The translations under genes and the position numbers were made by a program. The notes under the pieces were generated by a model. That model was not told the DNA's origin. It did not search any database and saw nothing but the letters and a program-made list of their open reading frames with translations. A DNA stretch of 52,253 nucleotides from Acidobacteriota bacterium (GTDB taxonomy: Bacteria; Acidobacteriota; Terriglobia; Bryobacterales; Bryobacteraceae). This document shows positions 1 through 7,358 of this stretch, in pieces (position 1 is the stretch's first letter; each line of letters starts with the position of its first letter). The stretch covers positions 1 to 52,253 of the forward strand of contig VFZU01000032.1 of NCBI GenBank assembly GCA_016870995.1. The letters run 5' to 3'.

Positions 1-10
1 GATGCGCGCC

Positions 11-44
11 GCAGAGGGGAGCCCCCATGGGGGCTCCCCTCTGC
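11..44. repeat. Perfect 34-bp palindrome, possible terminator
   Basis: The 34 bases read identically on both strands, with arms of 17 and CATG at the centre. Transcribed in either direction they would form a very stable GC-rich hairpin. No T-run follows on the plus side, and the minus side runs into GC-rich sequence, so a classical intrinsic terminator is not clearly met. It could be a terminator for a gene left of the window or a dispersed intergenic palindrome. It lies 30 bases before insertion-sequence-like repeats. Confidence 0.6.
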
Positions 45-74
45 CTCCCTCAATAGAGCCAAATCTGCCAGACT

Positions 75-120
75 AAGTGTTACCCATGTGACCGGATAGA
101 AGTGTTACCTATGTGCCCGG
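75..120. mobile_element. Tandem repeats resembling an IS481-like insertion-sequence end
   Basis: Two imperfect direct repeats of 21 bases (75-95 and 100-120) start 25 bases apart and differ at only two positions. The core is AAGTGTTACC, then C or T, then ATGTG. From memory, paired motifs of this form mark the ends of IS481-type elements in acidobacteria and related phyla. No transposase is visible, so this is either a residual end or the edge of an element. The orientation cannot be fixed from the sequence. The repeats overlap the last codons of the ORF at 105-389. Confidence 0.45.
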
Positions 121-389
121 TCGGACAGGCTGAAGCGCCCCAATCGGGCAGTTTCGATTTTGTCTGGACCGATAACATCTTTGGTATCCGACCATGCGGT
201 GGCATCGACTGTCAATAGTGAAGAATTTGGATTCGTGAAGGTAAAAGTACGAGTATTGCCAAAGCTAAAGCCAGAATTAACGTGAGGGGTTGGCGTTCCC
301 AAAAGGTTCACAACGGCTGCGTCGCCTGAATTGTAGAAGTTAATCCTCGCACCGTACGCAGCAAGCGCCGAAGAGGCAAGCAACACCAT
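105..389 (-). pseudogene. Probable N-terminal fragment of a secreted protein, 94 aa
   Basis: The ORF begins with a hydrophobic stretch (VLLASSALAA) typical of a signal peptide, followed by a beta-rich Asn/Thr/Phe sequence of unknown function. The last residues and the stop are read from the insertion-sequence-like repeats at 100-120, so the natural C-terminus is probably missing. The reading frame stays open upstream and encodes a basic segment (about residues -10 to -1, with Lys and Arg) that would suit a signal-peptide n-region, but no ATG, GTG or TTG start lies there. The start at 389 is therefore uncertain. I do not recognise the family. It could also be a small intact exported protein. 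Confidence 0.4.
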
Positions 390-572
390 GCTTCTAGTTA
401 GTTTTGTAAATTGCGAAATGAATGATATCCTAGATGAAAGGCATGTTAGGTCAGAATTCTGATTAAGGAAAGTATCTCAATGGAGATAAACTACTAAGTA
501 AATTCAACACTTGTACTGGTGCTGGCCTTTTGGGTTATAGTATTGAATCAGATTTTGGGCAATTGTCTGGAG
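390..572. other. AT-rich intergenic stretch without a recognisable gene
   Basis: These 183 bases are visibly richer in A and T than the neighbouring genes. I see no coding sequence, tRNA or clear hairpin with a T-run. It separates the probably truncated secreted ORF from the 3' end of the sirB1-like gene. The base composition suggests decayed or recently inserted DNA near the insertion-sequence-like repeats. Confidence 0.4.
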
Positions 573-1340
573 CTAATTTTTGTGGGCTTGCATGCGGCGA
601 AGGCGGGAGATCTGGTTTTGGAGCTCTTCTTTGTCGGGGTCGAAAGGGCGTAGGCGGAGGTAGGTTTCGAGGTCAATTGCCGCGGCCTGGAAACGGTGTG
701 TCGCAGCCAGGGTTGCAGCCCGCTGGCGGAAAGCGTCAGCATCGACCGGATCGGCCTCAAGCAAAAGATCGAGCACGCTGGTCGCCTTGGACCAAGCTTG
801 GCGCTGCAGGTAGATCATGCGCAGATTATTGAGCATGCGGATCAGGATCATCCGCTTGGGTGCCGCGACGAGAAAGCGGGCGTCGACATCTTGTTCTACG
901 TCTTCCCGAATGCGGCCCTGATTGTAGACGTCGAGATAGTACGTATCGTCTTCTTCTTCAAGCCGGACCAGGAAATGGCTCGGGGCACCAATGCCATCCA
1001 CTTGAATCCCAAGGCGGCGGCCAAGTTCCATGTAGAGGATAGAAAGCGAGATTGGGATGCCTCGTCGGTTCTCAAGGACATGATTTAGGCAGGAGTTGTG
1101 AGGGTTGTAGTAATCCGCTTCATTGCCCTCGAAGCGGAGTTCATTGAAGAGGTACTCGTGCGCGCCCACGCGGAAACTGCGCGGATTCCGCATACGGATT
1201 TGCTCAGCGTGATAATCCAGTTCGGAAAGCCAGGGAGAGATGGGCAGATAGGGGAACTCAATGCGAGCAATATAAAGCGCCGCCTCGTCGAGGTGGATTG
1301 ATTCGTCCTCCATGCGGAGGATGCGGCGAAGTGGATCCAT
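573..1340 (-). CDS. sirB1: SirB1-family protein (transglutaminase-like plus TPR)
   Basis: The 255-residue protein matches the SirB1/Transglut_core2 layout: an N-terminal helical part, a transglutaminase-like core at about residues 80-135 (NRRGIPISLSILY, then GAPSHFLVRL), and a C-terminal tetratricopeptide-like helical region at about 165-245. Members are widespread. Their biochemical role is not settled, and a catalytic activity should not be assumed. The ATG at 1340 gives the expected N-terminus. The gene is divergent from the FG-GAP gene, with 27 bases between start codons. An AAGG purine patch sits just before the start. Confidence 0.85.
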   Translation of the reverse strand: MDPLRRILRMEDESIHLDEAALYIARIEFPYLPISPWLSELDYHAEQIRMRNPRSFRVGAHEYLFNELRFEGNEADYYNPHNSCLNHVLENRRGIPISLSILYMELGRRLGIQVDGIGAPSHFLVRLEEEDDTYYLDVYNQGRIREDVEQDVDARFLVAAPKRMILIRMLNNLRMIYLQRQAWSKATSVLDLLLEADPVDADAFRQRAATLAATHRFQAAAIDLETYLRLRPFDPDKEELQNQISRLRRMQAHKN

Positions 1341-1353
1341 TAAGCCTTATGAG

Positions 1354-1359
1354 TAGAAT
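1354..1359 (+). promoter_or_regulatory. Candidate -10 element, possible leaderless start
   Basis: TAGAAT matches five of six bases of the sigma-70 -10 consensus and ends eight bases before the ATG at 1368. Initiation at the usual distance would fall at or beside the start codon, giving a leaderless mRNA. No Shine-Dalgarno sequence is seen, and no convincing -35 element was found. Confidence 0.4.
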
Positions 1360-1367
1360 ACCGTTTG

Positions 1368-2054
1368 ATGCGGATTCTTCTGGCAACGATTTTCATTGGT
1401 GTGTGCGCGAGTGCGATGGACCGCTGCGAGATGCGCGCTGATTTGGATGGGGATGGCCGTGAAGACCGTATCTTTGTCAACGGCGAGCATCTCGTGGCGG
1501 TGGATGGCGTGAGTGGGAAGAAGGTTGTTGTGGATCGCGGCGTCATAACGAGGGAATGCTATGCCCTGGAGCTGTTTGGGCGGCGTGGTATCGCGACGCT
1601 GCCGCACGGAATGGGCGTGCGGTTTTACGAGTGGCCGGGCGAGTGGCGCGAGGCGTGGACGTATCAGGAGGTCTATTCGTTCTATACGGCGAGTTGGCAG
1701 GGCGGATTGCTGCAAGCGGATCTGGATGGGGATGGGCGGCTTGATCTGTTCTGCGGCAACTACTGGATTCGCAGCCCTGAGAGCCGGGAACTGCCATGGC
1801 GGTTGTTTGCGATCAATACTTTTCATGAGCATCCGATGAGCGCGACGGCGCAGTTGCATTGGGATGGCAAGCGGCTGCTCTGGGTGGAGAGCCGAAGGCC
1901 CAAAGGGCGTGTGGTGTGGTTTCGCCCGCCAGCGGATGTGACACAACTGTGGGAGCCAGAGTTGCACCCTCAGAGTGGAACGCTGGATTGCCCGCAGTTG
2001 AAGGTGGTCAAAGGGGAGCCGGTTATTTCCTCAAGTAAGAATCGTTGCCGGTAA
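1368..2054 (+). CDS. Secreted FG-GAP/VCBS-like repeat protein, 228 aa
   Basis: The N-terminus (RILLATIFIGVCASA) looks like a signal peptide, so the product is probably exported. Two calcium-loop-like motifs, DLDGDGREDR near residue 24 and DLDGDGRLDLF near residue 117, are typical of FG-GAP/VCBS beta-propeller repeats, but only part of a propeller is present. Function is unknown; such repeats usually mediate binding. A TTG in frame at 1365 could also start it, but ATG 1368 is preferred. The 3' end overlaps the convergent cupin gene by 32 bases. Confidence 0.75.
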   Translation: MRILLATIFIGVCASAMDRCEMRADLDGDGREDRIFVNGEHLVAVDGVSGKKVVVDRGVITRECYALELFGRRGIATLPHGMGVRFYEWPGEWREAWTYQEVYSFYTASWQGGLLQADLDGDGRLDLFCGNYWIRSPESRELPWRLFAINTFHEHPMSATAQLHWDGKRLLWVESRRPKGRVVWFRPPADVTQLWEPELHPQSGTLDCPQLKVVKGEPVISSSKNRCR

Positions 2055-2376
2055 TCCAGTCTTCGCGGCGAGGAGTGAAAAGATCGGTGACGATCGAATC
2101 TTCGAGGACATCGACAGAGTGAGGGATGTTGGGCGGGATTTCGAGCGATTCGCCGGGGCCCAGGGTGACCTCACGGCCGCCAATGTGGAATACGAGCTTC
2201 CCGGAATGGACCATCGATACCTGCTCGTTGATGTGATTGTGCAGTTGCACGTGGCCGCCCTGCTTGAGTTCGAGTTGGGCGATGGTCATGCCAGAGGTGT
2301 GGACGACGCGGCGGTGAAAGTGCGGGGTGACTTCTTCGAGGGGGATGTGATTCCAGTCATGAACCGTCATAGGCAT
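2023..2376 (-). CDS. Single-domain cupin protein, 117 aa
   Basis: This is a small single cupin barrel. Cupin motif 1 is visible with probable metal ligands H46, H48 and E51 (LHNHINEQ), and motif 2 lies in PPNIPHSV with its histidine. The enzymatic or binding role cannot be assigned from sequence, since such proteins include dioxygenases, isomerases and sugar-binding proteins. It is divergent from padR, with 54 bases between start codons, so the two may share a control region. The 3' end overlaps the convergent FG-GAP gene. Confidence 0.85.
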   Translation of the reverse strand: MPMTVHDWNHIPLEEVTPHFHRRVVHTSGMTIAQLELKQGGHVQLHNHINEQVSMVHSGKLVFHIGGREVTLGPGESLEIPPNIPHSVDVLEDSIVTDLFTPRREDWITGNDSYLRK

Positions 2377-2430
2377 ATTTTGACAGAGGCTTGAAAGCTA
2401 TATACAGTTGCCTTAGTAAGACATCTAAAT
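2377..2430. promoter_or_regulatory. Divergent control region between cupin and padR
   Basis: A TTGACA at 2380-2385 followed after 17 bases by TACAGT (2403-2408) could be a promoter toward padR. Just before the padR start lies TTAG (2413-2416) spaced eight bases from CTAA (2425-2428), a small inverted repeat that could be a PadR autoregulatory operator. Both are pattern matches only. PadR regulators next to their target genes often bind their own promoter. Confidence 0.35.
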
Positions 2431-2760
2431 ATGAGTGCAACTGATCAACTGCATGGCGCGCTGAAGCTGATGGTATTGAAAGCTCTGTCGAGGCGAGGGA
2501 GGATGCATGGCTACGCGATCATGAACGCGATTCATGGCGCATCAGCCGAGGCGTTGAAGTTGGAGCAAGGCTCGCTGTATCCGGCGCTGCACCGGATGGA
2601 GGAGGCGGGTTGGATTGAAGGGGAGTGGGTCGAGAGCGAAGCGGGCAAGCGAGTGCGCGGTTATGCGGTGACGAAGAAGGGAAAGAAGGCGCTGGAGGAG
2701 GCGGAGGACAAGTGGGCTCGGGTGAGCCTGGCGGTGAACCGCGTCCTGGAGGGGGTTTAG
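2431..2760 (+). CDS. PadR-family transcriptional regulator (acidobacterial ADOP-linked type)
   Basis: The 109-residue protein is a stand-alone PadR winged-helix regulator. The hallmark segment GSLYPALHRMEEAGWI forms the recognition helix and wing, and a C-terminal helix would support dimerisation. Its stop codon is immediately followed by the ATG of a permease gene, with no spacer. This is the conserved acidobacterial arrangement in which the PadR protein precedes a duplicated orphan permease (known as TIGR03433 beside TIGR03434). It probably represses the operon and itself; the inducer is unknown. Confidence 0.92.
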   Translation: MSATDQLHGALKLMVLKALSRRGRMHGYAIMNAIHGASAEALKLEQGSLYPALHRMEEAGWIEGEWVESEAGKRVRGYAVTKKGKKALEEAEDKWARVSLAVNRVLEGV

Positions 2761-5361
2761 ATGGGACTTTGGAAGCGGATTCAGAATGCGTTGATGCCGG
2801 GCCGGCTGGATCGGGAGTTGCAGCAAGAGCTGGAGAGTCACCGGGAGGAGATGTGCGCCGATGGGGTGGATGAGCGATGGCTGGGGCAGGAGTTGAAGCA
2901 TCGGGAAGAAAGCCGGGACATCAAGACGGTGGTGTGGCTGGATTGCCTGCGAGCCGATGTAGTGTTTGGCTTGCGGCAATTGGGGCGGCACAAGCTGGGG
3001 ACGGCAACGGCGGTGTTGTCATTGGCACTGGGAATCGGCGCTGCTGCAGCGACGTTGCAGTTGATTAAGGCTGGGTTCTGGCGGGTGATGCCGGTAGAGA
3101 AGCCGGAGCAATTGCATTTTCTGAGATTCGCCACCATGAACATCGATGGCAAGCCGCGGGAGCAGGATGCGTTTCGCACTCCTGAAGTGAAGCTGATGGC
3201 AGCTGGCGTGGCTGGGGATGCCGAGATGGCGATGGTGGGTTTTGCCGATCGGCAAGATGTCCATTTCGGCGAGGCATCCCGAGTGGAGCGCGTGTCGCGG
3301 CAATATGTGAGCGCGGGGTTTTTCGAATTGATGGGTCTGCGTCCGGAGATGGGGCGACTCTTTCGTAAAGAGGAAGAGCAGCCAGCGGCGGATCATCGCA
3401 TCGCTGTGATTCGTGGCGAGTATTGGCTGCGGCGATTTGGCGGGGAGCCGAGGGTGATTGGCAAGAAGATCTTTCATGACGGGGAGCCGCATGTGGTGGT
3501 GGGTGTGGTGGAAGGGGATTTCACCGGGACTTCGGTGGGGAACTACACAGATCTGTACTTGCCAATGCCGACCGAGCGGCCCAAGGGAGCTCAGCCAGCC
3601 GGGCGATTGATGCTGCGTCTGCGGGATGGTGTGCAGCCTGCTGCGATGGAGCAGCGACTCAAGGCCCTCTTTCCGCAAGTGCGCGGAGAGCTGTCAAAGC
3701 AATGGGCCGCAACCGCTCCGAAGAGCTATCTGGAAGCGTATCTCAATGTACAGCTGAAAATGCTGCCCGCCATGCATGGAATGTCGAACTTTCATCGCGA
3801 TTACCGGACGCCGTTGACCGTGTTGGGATTGACGACGCTGTTGCTTTTGGGGTTGGCTTGCGCAGGTGTGGCCAATCTATTGTTGGCGCAGTCGACGGGC
3901 AGAGTGCGCGAGATGGGAATTCGGATGGCGATCGGAGCTGGGCGATTGCGGCTGATGCAACTGTTGTTCGTGGAAAGCGGCTTGTTGGGGTTGGCAGGTG
4001 CCTCGCTGGGATTGGTGTTTACGTTGTGGGCGGGGCCCATGTTGCTGCGAGGGATGAACCCAGCGGACAACCCCGTGCGGATGGCTTTAGCGACCGATTG
4101 GAGGTTGCCGCTTGTAGGCTGGGTATTGGCATTGCTGACGACGGTGGCTTGCGGGATGTTGGCAGCCTGGAGAGTTTCTCGCGTAGATCCGGCCACAGCA
4201 ATCCGCGGAGAAGTGAGTGGGAAAAGACGGTTGGGTGCGCTGCATGCACTGTTGGGTGTGCAGATCGCATTCTGCGTGGTGGTTTGTTTTGTCGCCGTGT
4301 TGATGTTGACGACCTTGAGAAATTTGGAAAATCAGCGGCTGGGTTTTGCAGTGGAGCAAGTGCTACTAGTTAAAACGTATCTGCCGCAAGGCAAACTGGA
4401 ATGGTCTCGCTGGCAGCAGGCGCTGGAACGCGTGAAGGCTGCTCCGGGAGTACAAAAAGTTGGCCTCAGCGGATGGCCATTGCAAACCGGTAGCGCGAAT
4501 ATTGGCGACATCGAGATCGCGGGCAGAAGGCTTGGATTGGGGGGACCCTTTACATTTTTCGCAGCGCCAGGATGGCTGGATGCTATGGCGGTCGAGTTGC
4601 TGGAGGGCCGCGACTTTTGCGCTGGCGGAGAGAACGCAGTCGTGTTGGTGAGCGAACAGGTGAGCCGGGAGTTCTTTGCTGGCAAGAGCCCGATCGGTCA
4701 GACGGTGAAATGGGATGGACAGATGTCTCGCATCATTGGAGTGGTGCGGGATTTGCTTATGCGCGATTTGAAGGAAGAGACGAGGTCAATCTTGTACTTC
4801 CCTTTCGGGGCGATGTCTCAAGGCGTGTTTTCGATTCGGATGAACGGGGCGGTTCGAGAGGCGGATTTAGCTGCGCGATTGCGTGGGATGTTTACGAAGG
4901 AGTTTCCGCAGTTGCAAGTGGGATTGATCCGAAGCCAGAAGTCGCTGATTGATGCGCAACTGGTGGGGGACCGGTTGCTGGCTGCGGTGGCGGGCTTCTT
5001 CGCGGCGGTGGCCTTGGTGTTGGCTGGCTTGGGGATCTACGGAGTGTTCTCGCTAGTCGTTGAACAGCGGCGCAAAGAGATTGCCATACGCATGGCCGTG
5101 AGCGCAGGATGGTGGGCAACGGCGCGAATTGTGTTGCGGGACGGGCTTGGTGCCGCAGCCGTCGGACTATTAGGGGGTCTCGCAGGAGTATTTGGCGCCG
5201 AGGCAATGATGCGATCGCTGGTGTTTGGCATTGTTGGCGTGGAATCTACCGTGGTGTTGCCGACGGCTGGCGTAGTGTTGGTGGCCGCGCTCGGGGGATT
5301 GGGCTGGCCGCTCACGAGAGCGTTGCGAACCGACCCGGCGTTGGTATTGCGATCAGAGTAG
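2761..5361 (+). CDS. ADOP-family ABC transporter permease (MacB/FtsX type)
   Basis: The 866-residue inner-membrane protein has an N-terminal prefix domain at about 1-75, a first membrane helix near 80-100 (VLSLALGIGAAAATL), a periplasmic MacB-like core, and FtsX-type transmembrane blocks around 350-470 and 730-865. The motif REMGIRMAIGAGR after the second helix and its C-terminal counterpart KEIAIRMAVSAG show the duplicated FtsX unit. No ATPase gene is adjacent, as is normal for these orphan permeases. Substrates are unknown, and antimicrobial or lipoprotein export is only a guess. It is co-transcribed with padR. Confidence 0.9.
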   Translation: MGLWKRIQNALMPGRLDRELQQELESHREEMCADGVDERWLGQELKHREESRDIKTVVWLDCLRADVVFGLRQLGRHKLGTATAVLSLALGIGAAAATLQLIKAGFWRVMPVEKPEQLHFLRFATMNIDGKPREQDAFRTPEVKLMAAGVAGDAEMAMVGFADRQDVHFGEASRVERVSRQYVSAGFFELMGLRPEMGRLFRKEEEQPAADHRIAVIRGEYWLRRFGGEPRVIGKKIFHDGEPHVVVGVVEGDFTGTSVGNYTDLYLPMPTERPKGAQPAGRLMLRLRDGVQPAAMEQRLKALFPQVRGELSKQWAATAPKSYLEAYLNVQLKMLPAMHGMSNFHRDYRTPLTVLGLTTLLLLGLACAGVANLLLAQSTGRVREMGIRMAIGAGRLRLMQLLFVESGLLGLAGASLGLVFTLWAGPMLLRGMNPADNPVRMALATDWRLPLVGWVLALLTTVACGMLAAWRVSRVDPATAIRGEVSGKRRLGALHALLGVQIAFCVVVCFVAVLMLTTLRNLENQRLGFAVEQVLLVKTYLPQGKLEWSRWQQALERVKAAPGVQKVGLSGWPLQTGSANIGDIEIAGRRLGLGGPFTFFAAPGWLDAMAVELLEGRDFCAGGENAVVLVSEQVSREFFAGKSPIGQTVKWDGQMSRIIGVVRDLLMRDLKEETRSILYFPFGAMSQGVFSIRMNGAVREADLAARLRGMFTKEFPQLQVGLIRSQKSLIDAQLVGDRLLAAVAGFFAAVALVLAGLGIYGVFSLVVEQRRKEIAIRMAVSAGWWATARIVLRDGLGAAAVGLLGGLAGVFGAEAMMRSLVFGIVGVESTVVLPTAGVVLVAALGGLGWPLTRALRTDPALVLRSE

Positions 5362-5372
5362 GCTGGTTGTGT

Positions 5373-5993
5373 ATGCAACGACGTGATTTTCTTTTGCTGG
5401 CGGCTTCGCTGAATGGATCGGTCTCTTTGAAGGACTGGGTGGCACAAGACGGTAAGCCGCAGAAATGGACGATGACAGACGGAATCCTTTCCAACGGACC
5501 AGTCGGCAAGGTGAACAATATCGTCAGCAAGAAATTGTTTGGGGACGTCGAAGTGAATGTCGAGTTTCGCATTCCGAAAGGGTCAAACTCGGGGATCTAT
5601 CTGCAAGGTTTGTACGAGGTACAGATCTTCGATAGCTTCGGCAAGGCGAAGATCAATGCAACCGATGGTGGATCGATTTATCACCGCTGGATCGACGCGA
5701 AACCTGTGGGTGGAAGCACCGCAAAGGTAAATGCATCGAAAGCTCCCGGCGAGTGGCAGAGCTACCTGATTCACTTCTGCACGCCGCGGTTTGAGAACGG
5801 CAAAAAGGTGGCAAACGCGAAGTTCCTGAAGGTCTTGTTCAACGGAGAGCTAGTGCAGGAGAACGTCGAGTGTGACGGGCCGACGCGCTCGGCGATGAAC
5901 TTGCCGGAAAGCGACAAAGGGCCGCTCATGATTCAAGGGGATCATGGCCCGGTTGAATTTCGCAAGATCGTGGTGAAGAAGCTAAAGGCGTAG
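5373..5993 (+). CDS. Secreted DUF1080 / 3-keto-disaccharide hydrolase-like protein
   Basis: The ATG at 5373, 11 bases after the ADOP stop, gives a 206-residue protein beginning MQRRDFLLLAAS, a twin-arginine-like export signal. The rest matches the DUF1080 concanavalin-like fold, with motifs such as NSGIYLQGLYEVQIFDS and GPLMIQGDHGPVEFR. Relatives include 3-keto-glycoside hydrolases and many secreted proteins of unknown activity in acidobacteria and planctomycetes. It acts outside the cytoplasm, probably on carbohydrate. It may be read through from the ADOP operon. The 3' end overlaps the convergent ydcF-like gene by 12 bases. Confidence 0.88.
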   Translation: MQRRDFLLLAASLNGSVSLKDWVAQDGKPQKWTMTDGILSNGPVGKVNNIVSKKLFGDVEVNVEFRIPKGSNSGIYLQGLYEVQIFDSFGKAKINATDGGSIYHRWIDAKPVGGSTAKVNASKAPGEWQSYLIHFCTPRFENGKKVANAKFLKVLFNGELVQENVECDGPTRSAMNLPESDKGPLMIQGDHGPVEFRKIVVKKLKA

Positions 5994-6569
5994 CCCGAGA
6001 TCGTAAAGCGACGCGCCGACAGCCTGCCGGAAGTAGAGCCAAAAGGCATAGGCTTCGGAGACTTCTTTGGCGTGGCGAGGCGACCCAACGCATTGAATGC
6101 CATGAGAGGCCATCATTCGTTTGGCCCGGTAGAGGTGATATCCGTCGGAAACCAGGATGCACGTGCTGGCTCCGAGGCGCTTCAGGATTTCTGCGCTGGC
6201 AGCGGTGGATTGGGCCGTGGTGGCGCCTTCGCGTTCGATGTAAATCTGCTCAACAGGGATACCCCGCGCAGCCAGGTATTGGCGGCCCACTTCAGCCTCG
6301 GTGTGAACTCGCTCGCCGCCAGATCCACCCGTGGTGACGATACGCGGCGCGAGTTCGCGCTTGTAGAGTTCATAGGCGTGATCGAGACGGCTCTTGAGTA
6401 CTGGGGAGGGCCGCCCATTGTATTCAGCCGCTCCGAGAACGACAATCGCTTCCGCTGGCCGGGCTTCGTCGCGCTGAGCTTGATCACGCACTGCCAGCGT
6501 CAGCGGGATCAGTTGCCACAGCCACGCGCCAGACAAAATTACAACGAAGATGGGCAAAAGTTTCTTCAA
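5982..6569 (-). CDS. YdcF-like (DUF218) membrane-anchored protein
   Basis: The 195-residue protein has one N-terminal membrane helix (residues 3-28) followed by a DUF218 domain. Family motifs are visible: IVVLGAAEYNGRPSPVL, RIVTTGGSGG, the acidic helix TEAEVGRQYL, and VSDGYHLYRAKRM. DUF218 proteins include YdcF, SanA and ElyC, several of which affect cell-envelope integrity; the reaction is unknown. It is divergent from the methyltransferase gene, with 27 bases between start codons, and convergent with the DUF1080 gene. Confidence 0.88.
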   Translation of the reverse strand: MKKLLPIFVVILSGAWLWQLIPLTLAVRDQAQRDEARPAEAIVVLGAAEYNGRPSPVLKSRLDHAYELYKRELAPRIVTTGGSGGERVHTEAEVGRQYLAARGIPVEQIYIEREGATTAQSTAASAEILKRLGASTCILVSDGYHLYRAKRMMASHGIQCVGSPRHAKEVSEAYAFWLYFRQAVGASLYDLGLRL

Positions 6570-6581
6570 TGGAATTCAATT

Positions 6582-6587
6582 TAGTCT
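6582..6587 (+). promoter_or_regulatory. Candidate -10 element before the TrmH-type gene
   Basis: TAGTCT matches four of six -10 consensus bases and ends nine bases before the ATG at 6597, which would give a leader of about two bases. No Shine-Dalgarno sequence is visible. Because the whole intergenic region is 27 bases, any -35 contact would lie inside or beside the divergent ydcF start. Confidence 0.3.
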
Positions 6588-6596
6588 ACTGAAGCT

Positions 6597-7358
6597 ATGG
6601 ACTTTTCGCGCATCGAAAGGATTTCAAGTCTTCAGAACCCACTTTTAAAGTCGGTGAGAAAGGCAATCCAAAAAGGATCTACAACGGACGAAGGATGTCT
6701 CGTTGCTGAAGGGTTTCATTTGCTGGAAGAAGCCGTAACCAGCGGCATGACGATTGAGACGATCATAGGGACGGCGCAGGGTCTGGCTGGCGTTGGCGAT
6801 CTCGGCTGCAGGACGATTGAGTTGCTGGATTCCACTTTTCGCGATTTGTCGAGCATGGAGACCCCGCAGGGAATCATGGCGCTCGTGAAACAGCCGGTTT
6901 GGGATCGGGAATTGTTGCATGCCGGGAATCCACTGGTGGTGGCGCTTGATAGCGTTCAGGACCCGGGCAATGCAGGGACGATTTTGCGATCCGCAGAGGC
7001 GTTTGGGGCGACGGCGGTGTTAGCACTGCGGGGGACGGTGGATTTCGCAAACCCAAAGTGCTTGCGGGCTTCGGCAGGGAGCGTTTTCCGCCTGCCGGTG
7101 TTTCGCGGCGAATTGAGTGAGCTGAAGATGACGTTGTTCGGTGCTGCTGGGGAGGCGTCGGTGTTGGCAAGCACAGTGGATTGGACGGGGCCGTGCGCGG
7201 TCGTGATTGGAAGCGAAGGGCAAGGGCTGAGCGAGGCGGTGCGGAAAGCGACCAAGGCCGTGAGGATTCCGACGCATGGTGTCGAAAGTTTGAATGCCGC
7301 AATCGCGGCGGCAGTGTTCTTGTATGAAGCTGCGCGGCAGCGAGGGTTTGAACAGTGA
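6597..7358 (+). CDS. SpoU/TrmH-family RNA 2'-O-methyltransferase
   Basis: The 253-residue protein has an N-terminal substrate-binding domain (about 1-95) and a SPOUT catalytic domain. The three knot motifs are clear: ALDSVQDPGNAGTILRSAEAFG (motif 1, quoted in part), VVIGSEGQGLS (motif 2) and IPTHGVESLNAAIAAAVFLYE (motif 3, quoted in part). The family transfers methyl from S-adenosylmethionine to the 2'-OH of rRNA or tRNA; the exact nucleotide cannot be told. The gene overlaps rarA by four bases, so the two are translationally coupled. Confidence 0.92.
   Translation: MDFSRIERISSLQNPLLKSVRKAIQKGSTTDEGCLVAEGFHLLEEAVTSGMTIETIIGTAQGLAGVGDLGCRTIELLDSTFRDLSSMETPQGIMALVKQPVWDRELLHAGNPLVVALDSVQDPGNAGTILRSAEAFGATAVLALRGTVDFANPKCLRASAGSVFRLPVFRGELSELKMTLFGAAGEASVLASTVDWTGPCAVVIGSEGQGLSEAVRKATKAVRIPTHGVESLNAAIAAAVFLYEAARQRGFEQ

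Noticed and set aside
1347-1967. Antisense ORF of 206 codons opposite the FG-GAP gene
   Set aside because: No domain, signal or coupling; the plus-strand product has an export signal and calcium-loop repeats.
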